Shown here: piece after piece, positions 5,684-7,580 of the stretch | How positions within the stretch are numbered: position 1 is the first letter of the stretch | Layout: each line of letters begins with the position of its first letter | Position numbers and translations under genes: made by a program | The notes under the pieces: model-generated | The model's database searches: none | What the model was told of the DNA's origin: nothing | Seen by the model: the letters and a program-made list of their open reading frames with translations, nothing else | Source: DATCDE01 sp038252405 | Lineage (GTDB): Bacteria; Actinomycetota; Actinomycetes; Prado026 | Reading direction: 5' to 3' | DNA length: 7,580 bases | NCBI GenBank assembly: GCA_038252405.1 | Contig: JBBSAJ010000063.1 | Location: 1-7,580, forward strand

Positions 5684-6064
5684 CGGCGGCAGCACCATCC
5701 GGGCCAGCAGCCGCCTGAGCTCCTCGGCCGGGTCGTCGGTGATCCCGGTGTGCACCGGTGACGGCTGCACGACCGTGCTGCGCGGCGCGGTGAGCCACCG
5801 GAACCGCTCACCGGCCGGCCGGGCCGCGTTCGCCCCGGCCTGCGGGTCCCCGGCGCACAGCGCGCGCAGCGACTCCAGGTGCCCGCGGACGGCGGCGACG
5901 TCGAGAGCGGGGTCGAGGGCCCGGGCGCGCCGCTCGTCGAAGTGGACGGCGGCGCCGAGGAACGCCAGCGGCCGGCTGTAGACGACCACCCCGACGTTGA
6001 CGAACTCCCCGCGCTCGACCCGGGGGACGACGCGCAGCGCGGCCCACTCATACGGCTGCCGCAC
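5678..6064 (-). CDS. DUF3037 family protein, partner of the HipA-like kinase
   Basis: 128 aa. The N-terminus (PYEWAALRVVPRVERGEFVN, then VGVVVYSR) is the conserved opening of DUF3037 proteins. The middle (HFDERRARALDPALDVAAVR) and the C-terminus (LTAPRSTVVQPSPVHTGITD) also fit the family. It is soluble, with no signal or span. The start is GTG 6064, backed by GGAGG (plus-strand CCTCC at 6071-6075) at an ideal 6-nt spacing; an ATG slightly downstream is in another frame. It overlaps the end of the HipA-like gene by 17 nt, so the two are translated from one mRNA and are probably coupled. This gene order is recurrent in actinobacteria from what I know of these families. Biochemical function is unknown. 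The gene ends inside the last codons of the convergent small membrane protein gene. Confidence 0.88.
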   Translation of the reverse strand: MRQPYEWAALRVVPRVERGEFVNVGVVVYSRPLAFLGAAVHFDERRARALDPALDVAAVRGHLESLRALCAGDPQAGANAARPAGERFRWLTAPRSTVVQPSPVHTGITDDPAEELRRLLARMVLPPS

Positions 6065-6866
6065 GGGCCACCTCCACCTCGGGCAGCCAGGACTGCGGCT
6101 GCTGGGCGCGGGCGAGGAGCACCTCGGCGTAGGCCCGCCGCACGGCGGCGCCGTCGTCGAAGCCGTCGGCCGCCAGCCACGGGTCCGGCACCATCGCCAG
6201 CACCTGTCCGAGCAGGTCTTCGGTGACCTGGGGGGCCAGGGCCGCGTGCGCCTGCTCGAGCGGGCCGGCCGCACCGAGCAAAACGTGGTCGGCGGCGCCG
6301 CGGTAGGCGCGCTGGCCGGCGTCCGCGGCGGTCGGCCAGCTGTGGTGGAAGTACAGCGCCGCGCCGTGGTCGATCAGCCACATCCGCCCGTGCCAGCGCA
6401 GCAGGTTCGGGTTGCGCCAGGAGCGGTCCACGTTGAGCACCAGGGCGTCGAACCACACGACCTGGGCGGCCAGGACCGGGTCGACGTCGTCCACGACGGG
6501 GTCGAAGCCGAGCGAGCCGGGCAGGTAGTCCATGCCCAGGTTCAGCCCGGCGCTGGCCCGCAACAGGTCCTGGACCTCCTGGTCGGGCTCGGCCGGGGCC
6601 AGCGCGGGGTCGAGGTCGATGAGCACGAGCTCGGGCACCGGCAGCCCCAGCGCCCGGCCCAGCTCGCCCACGATGATCTCGGCGGCGAGGGCCTTGGAGC
6701 CCTGCCCGGCGCCGCGGAACTTCACCACGTAGGTGCCCAGGTCGTCGGCCTCCAGCAGGCCGGGCAGCGAGCCGCCCTCACGCAGCGGCAGTACGTACCG
6801 CGTGGCGGAGACCCGGGGCAGCGCGGTGATCACGGTCGCCCACGCTATCGGCCCCCCGGTCTGCAT
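6048..6866 (-). CDS. HipA-like kinase-fold protein (HipA_2 family)
   Basis: 272 aa from the chosen start. Kinase-like landmarks: YVVKF (46-50) with Lys49 as the likely ATP-binding lysine, a catalytic loop FDALVLNVDRSWRNPNLL (139-156) with Asp140, Asn145, Asp147 and Asn152/154, and LIDHGAAL (164-171) with Asp166 in the position of the DFG aspartate. RYVLPLREGGSLPGLLEADD (23-42) and EPDQEVQDLLRASAGLNLGM (93-112) are family-typical. It is much shorter than classical HipA toxins (about 440 aa), and there is no HipB-like helix-turn-helix gene next to it, so it should not be called a toxin. The start is ambiguous. ATG 6866 has AGAAGGG 7 nt upstream, but both lie inside an inverted-repeat arm; GTG 6833 (before ITALPRVSATRY) may be the ancestral start, and GTG 6911 is also in frame. 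Translation is linked to the DUF3037 gene. Confidence 0.85.
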   Translation of the reverse strand: MQTGGPIAWATVITALPRVSATRYVLPLREGGSLPGLLEADDLGTYVVKFRGAGQGSKALAAEIIVGELGRALGLPVPELVLIDLDPALAPAEPDQEVQDLLRASAGLNLGMDYLPGSLGFDPVVDDVDPVLAAQVVWFDALVLNVDRSWRNPNLLRWHGRMWLIDHGAALYFHHSWPTAADAGQRAYRGAADHVLLGAAGPLEQAHAALAPQVTEDLLGQVLAMVPDPWLAADGFDDGAAVRRAYAEVLLARAQQPQSWLPEVEVARAAAV

Positions 6867-6992
6867 GAAGGTGCCCTTCTGTGCGTGCTGTCGCACAACT
6901 CCACCCTTCACGTTCGGGGGAGCGAGCCGCGGGCGTCGTCCATGAAGGTGCGGTTGATGCGGCCTTGCGCACAGAAGGGCACCTTCATGCAG
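6861..6992. repeat. 132-bp element with perfect 25-bp inverted arms (BIME/MITE-like)
   Basis: The left arm 6861-6885 (begins CTGCATGAAGGTGCCC, ends TTCTGTGCG) is exactly complementary to the right arm 6968-6992. C6 at 6852-6857 and G6 at 6992-6997 could extend the pairing. Between the arms, CATGAAGGTGC recurs at 6941-6951 in the left-arm orientation, and a degenerate opposite copy (CACCCTTCACG) sits at 6902-6912. The left arm also makes a local hairpin (TGTGCG 6880-6885 with CGCACA 6892-6897). It fills the gap between the FeoC-like and HipA-like genes and supplies the stop of the former and the chosen start of the latter. No transposase gene and no clear target duplication are seen. Confidence 0.75.
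6874..6880 (-). promoter_or_regulatory. Ribosome binding site carried in the repeat arm
   Basis: AGAAGGG on the minus strand lies 7 nt before ATG 6866, so this repeat arm brings both a binding site and a start codon in frame with the HipA-like gene. It is the main support for ATG 6866 over GTG 6833. Confidence 0.5.
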
Positions 6993-7293
6993 GGGGGTGG
7001 GGGGGACGGCGGCGCAGCGACAGGGCCACCAGGACCGGGCCGGAGCGGGCCGGGCCGGGGGCCGTCGCGCTGCACCCGGGGACGCCGGACGTCCCCGAGG
7101 CGCACGACCCGCAGCCGCCGCTCGGGCAGCCCACGGTCAGCGTGGCCGCCGACAGCCGGCCGACCCGCACCAGATGCTCCACGGCGGCGTCCACGACGTC
7201 CCGGGGCAGCCCGGTCATCCTGGCGACGTCGTCCAGGGTCGGGGCCCCGCCGCTGAACGCGTCGAGCACCGCCCGCAGCGGCGACCCGCTCAT
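6985..7293 (-). CDS. FeoC-like protein (winged-helix, cysteine-rich)
   Basis: 102 aa. Residues 4-50 (SPLRAVLDAFSGGAPTLDDV, then ARMTGLPRDVVDAAVEHLVRVGRL) form a winged helix-turn-helix like FeoC. Residues 56-74 hold four cysteines, C56, C61, C64 and C74 (CX4CX2CX9C), as in FeoC proteins that bind an iron-sulfur cluster. FeoC is thought to regulate or stabilise the FeoB ferrous iron transporter. The start ATG 7293 overlaps the feoB stop by 4 nt (ATGA); no strong ribosome binding site is present, so coupling to feoB is likely. The C-terminus is odd: after LSLRRR the tail PPHPPA is encoded by C-runs, and the TGA lies inside the right arm of the inverted repeat. The natural end may have been replaced when the repeat arrived. 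Assignment rests on motif and context. Confidence 0.78.
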   Translation of the reverse strand: MSGSPLRAVLDAFSGGAPTLDDVARMTGLPRDVVDAAVEHLVRVGRLSAATLTVGCPSGGCGSCASGTSGVPGCSATAPGPARSGPVLVALSLRRRPPHPPA

Positions 7294-7580
7294 GCCAGCA
7301 CCCGGCCCAGCTGGAACACGGCCACCGCGAGGGACCAGGCCAGGACCAGCTGCATGGCCACGCCGAACACCGTCCAGCGAAGCCCGATCTCCCGCTTCTG
7401 CGCGGCCAGCGTGGCCACGCACGGCGTGTACGCGAGCAGGAAGACCAAGAAGGCGAGGACGGCGGCTGTCGGGTGCCCGCCGGAGGACGCCGTGAAGTCG
7501 GCCCGCAGCGCGTCCCCGAGGGTGCTCGGCTGCGCCGGGTTGCCCGGCTGCTCGGTGGCGTGGGTCTGCGCCCAGGAGGA
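7290..7580 (-). CDS. feoB: Ferrous iron transporter FeoB, C-terminal fragment (cut by window edge)
   Basis: Only the last 96 residues are in the window; the gene continues past 7580. FeoB is the inner-membrane, GTPase-linked Fe(II) importer. The visible part has a soluble stretch (1-36), a membrane span (about 37-58) containing the conserved YTPCVATLAAQKREIG (51-66; compare the family pattern YxPCxATxAAxxxExG), and a last span at about 70-92 (TVFGVAMQLVLAWSLAVAVF). The conserved Cys54 and the following basic loop are FeoB hallmarks of the second gate region. The stop is TGA at 7292-7290, overlapping the FeoC-like start. Start, G domain and promoter lie outside the window. Confidence 0.92.
   Translation of the reverse strand, partial: SSWAQTHATEQPGNPAQPSTLGDALRADFTASSGGHPTAAVLAFLVFLLAYTPCVATLAAQKREIGLRWTVFGVAMQLVLAWSLAVAVFQLGRVLA

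Noticed and set aside
6048..6911. Calling the HipA-like gene a HipBA toxin-antitoxin system
   Set aside because: There is no HipB-type DNA-binding partner, the length is far below toxin HipA, and the neighbour is DUF3037. The kinase fold alone does not support a toxin call.
6861..6992. CRISPR array
   Set aside because: The repeated units are few, alternate in orientation and are unevenly spaced; no cas genes are present.
5997..7256. Plus-strand open frame of 419 codons through the HipA-like and Feo region
   Set aside because: It runs antisense to the HipA-like and FeoC-like genes and across the repeat, and reads as Gly/Arg/Gln-rich shadow sequence.
7294..7422. N-terminal extension of the FeoC-like protein
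   Set aside because: It would overlap the conserved end of feoB by well over 100 nt; the ATGA junction at 7290-7293 is the standard arrangement.

Overview
The window is very GC-rich (most third codon positions are G or C) and reads as chromosomal DNA of a mycothiol-producing actinomycete. The mycothiol S-conjugate amidase gene (mca), the order greA - DUF4307 - mca - small membrane protein that is also known from Mycobacterium, and a HipA-like kinase/DUF3037 pair all point to Actinobacteria. A Geodermatophilaceae-like host is my guess from general composition and protein style; it is not proven here.

Layout. (a) 1-218, minus strand: the 5' part of an unrecognised protein gene with clearly lower GC, running off the left edge. 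(b) 269-1479, plus strand: two genes joined by an ATGA overlap, a DUF4097/YvlB-like putative adhesin and a DUF2089 zinc-ribbon/helix-turn-helix protein. They share a short SHOCT-like helical module, at the N-terminus of one and the C-terminus of the other. (c) 1480-1703: intergenic DNA with a perfect 12-bp inverted repeat, a second imperfect palindrome and a good sigma70-type promoter. (d) 1704-3541, plus strand: a DrrA/DrrB-type ABC exporter, ATPase plus permease, again with an ATGA overlap. (e) 4537-3586, minus strand: a DUF4307 membrane protein and greA. (f) 4578-5683, plus strand: mca, probably leaderless, and an overlapping small membrane protein gene. (g) 6866-5678, minus strand: a HipA-like kinase gene and a DUF3037 gene with overlapping ends. 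(h) 6861-6992: a 132-bp element bounded by perfect 25-bp inverted arms. (i) 7580-6985, minus strand: the 3' end of feoB and a FeoC-like gene.

The genes form several small, tightly packed units with separate jobs: envelope or stress sensing (DUF4097/DUF2089), small-molecule export (DrrAB-like), transcript-cleavage rescue of RNA polymerase (GreA), thiol-conjugate detoxification (Mca), an uncharacterised kinase-fold/DUF3037 pair, and ferrous iron uptake (Feo). Four neighbouring pairs overlap by exactly 4 nt (ATGA), one by 17 nt, and one convergent pair shares the 6-bp palindrome TCATGA as its two stop codons.

The most unusual structure is the 132-bp inverted-repeat element. One arm supplies the stop codon of the FeoC-like gene; the other supplies a ribosome binding site and start codon for the HipA-like gene. 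No RNA gene, CRISPR array, insertion sequence or phage gene was seen. I found no clear evidence of a wholly new system. The best candidates for a second look are this element and the HipA-like/DUF3037 pair.
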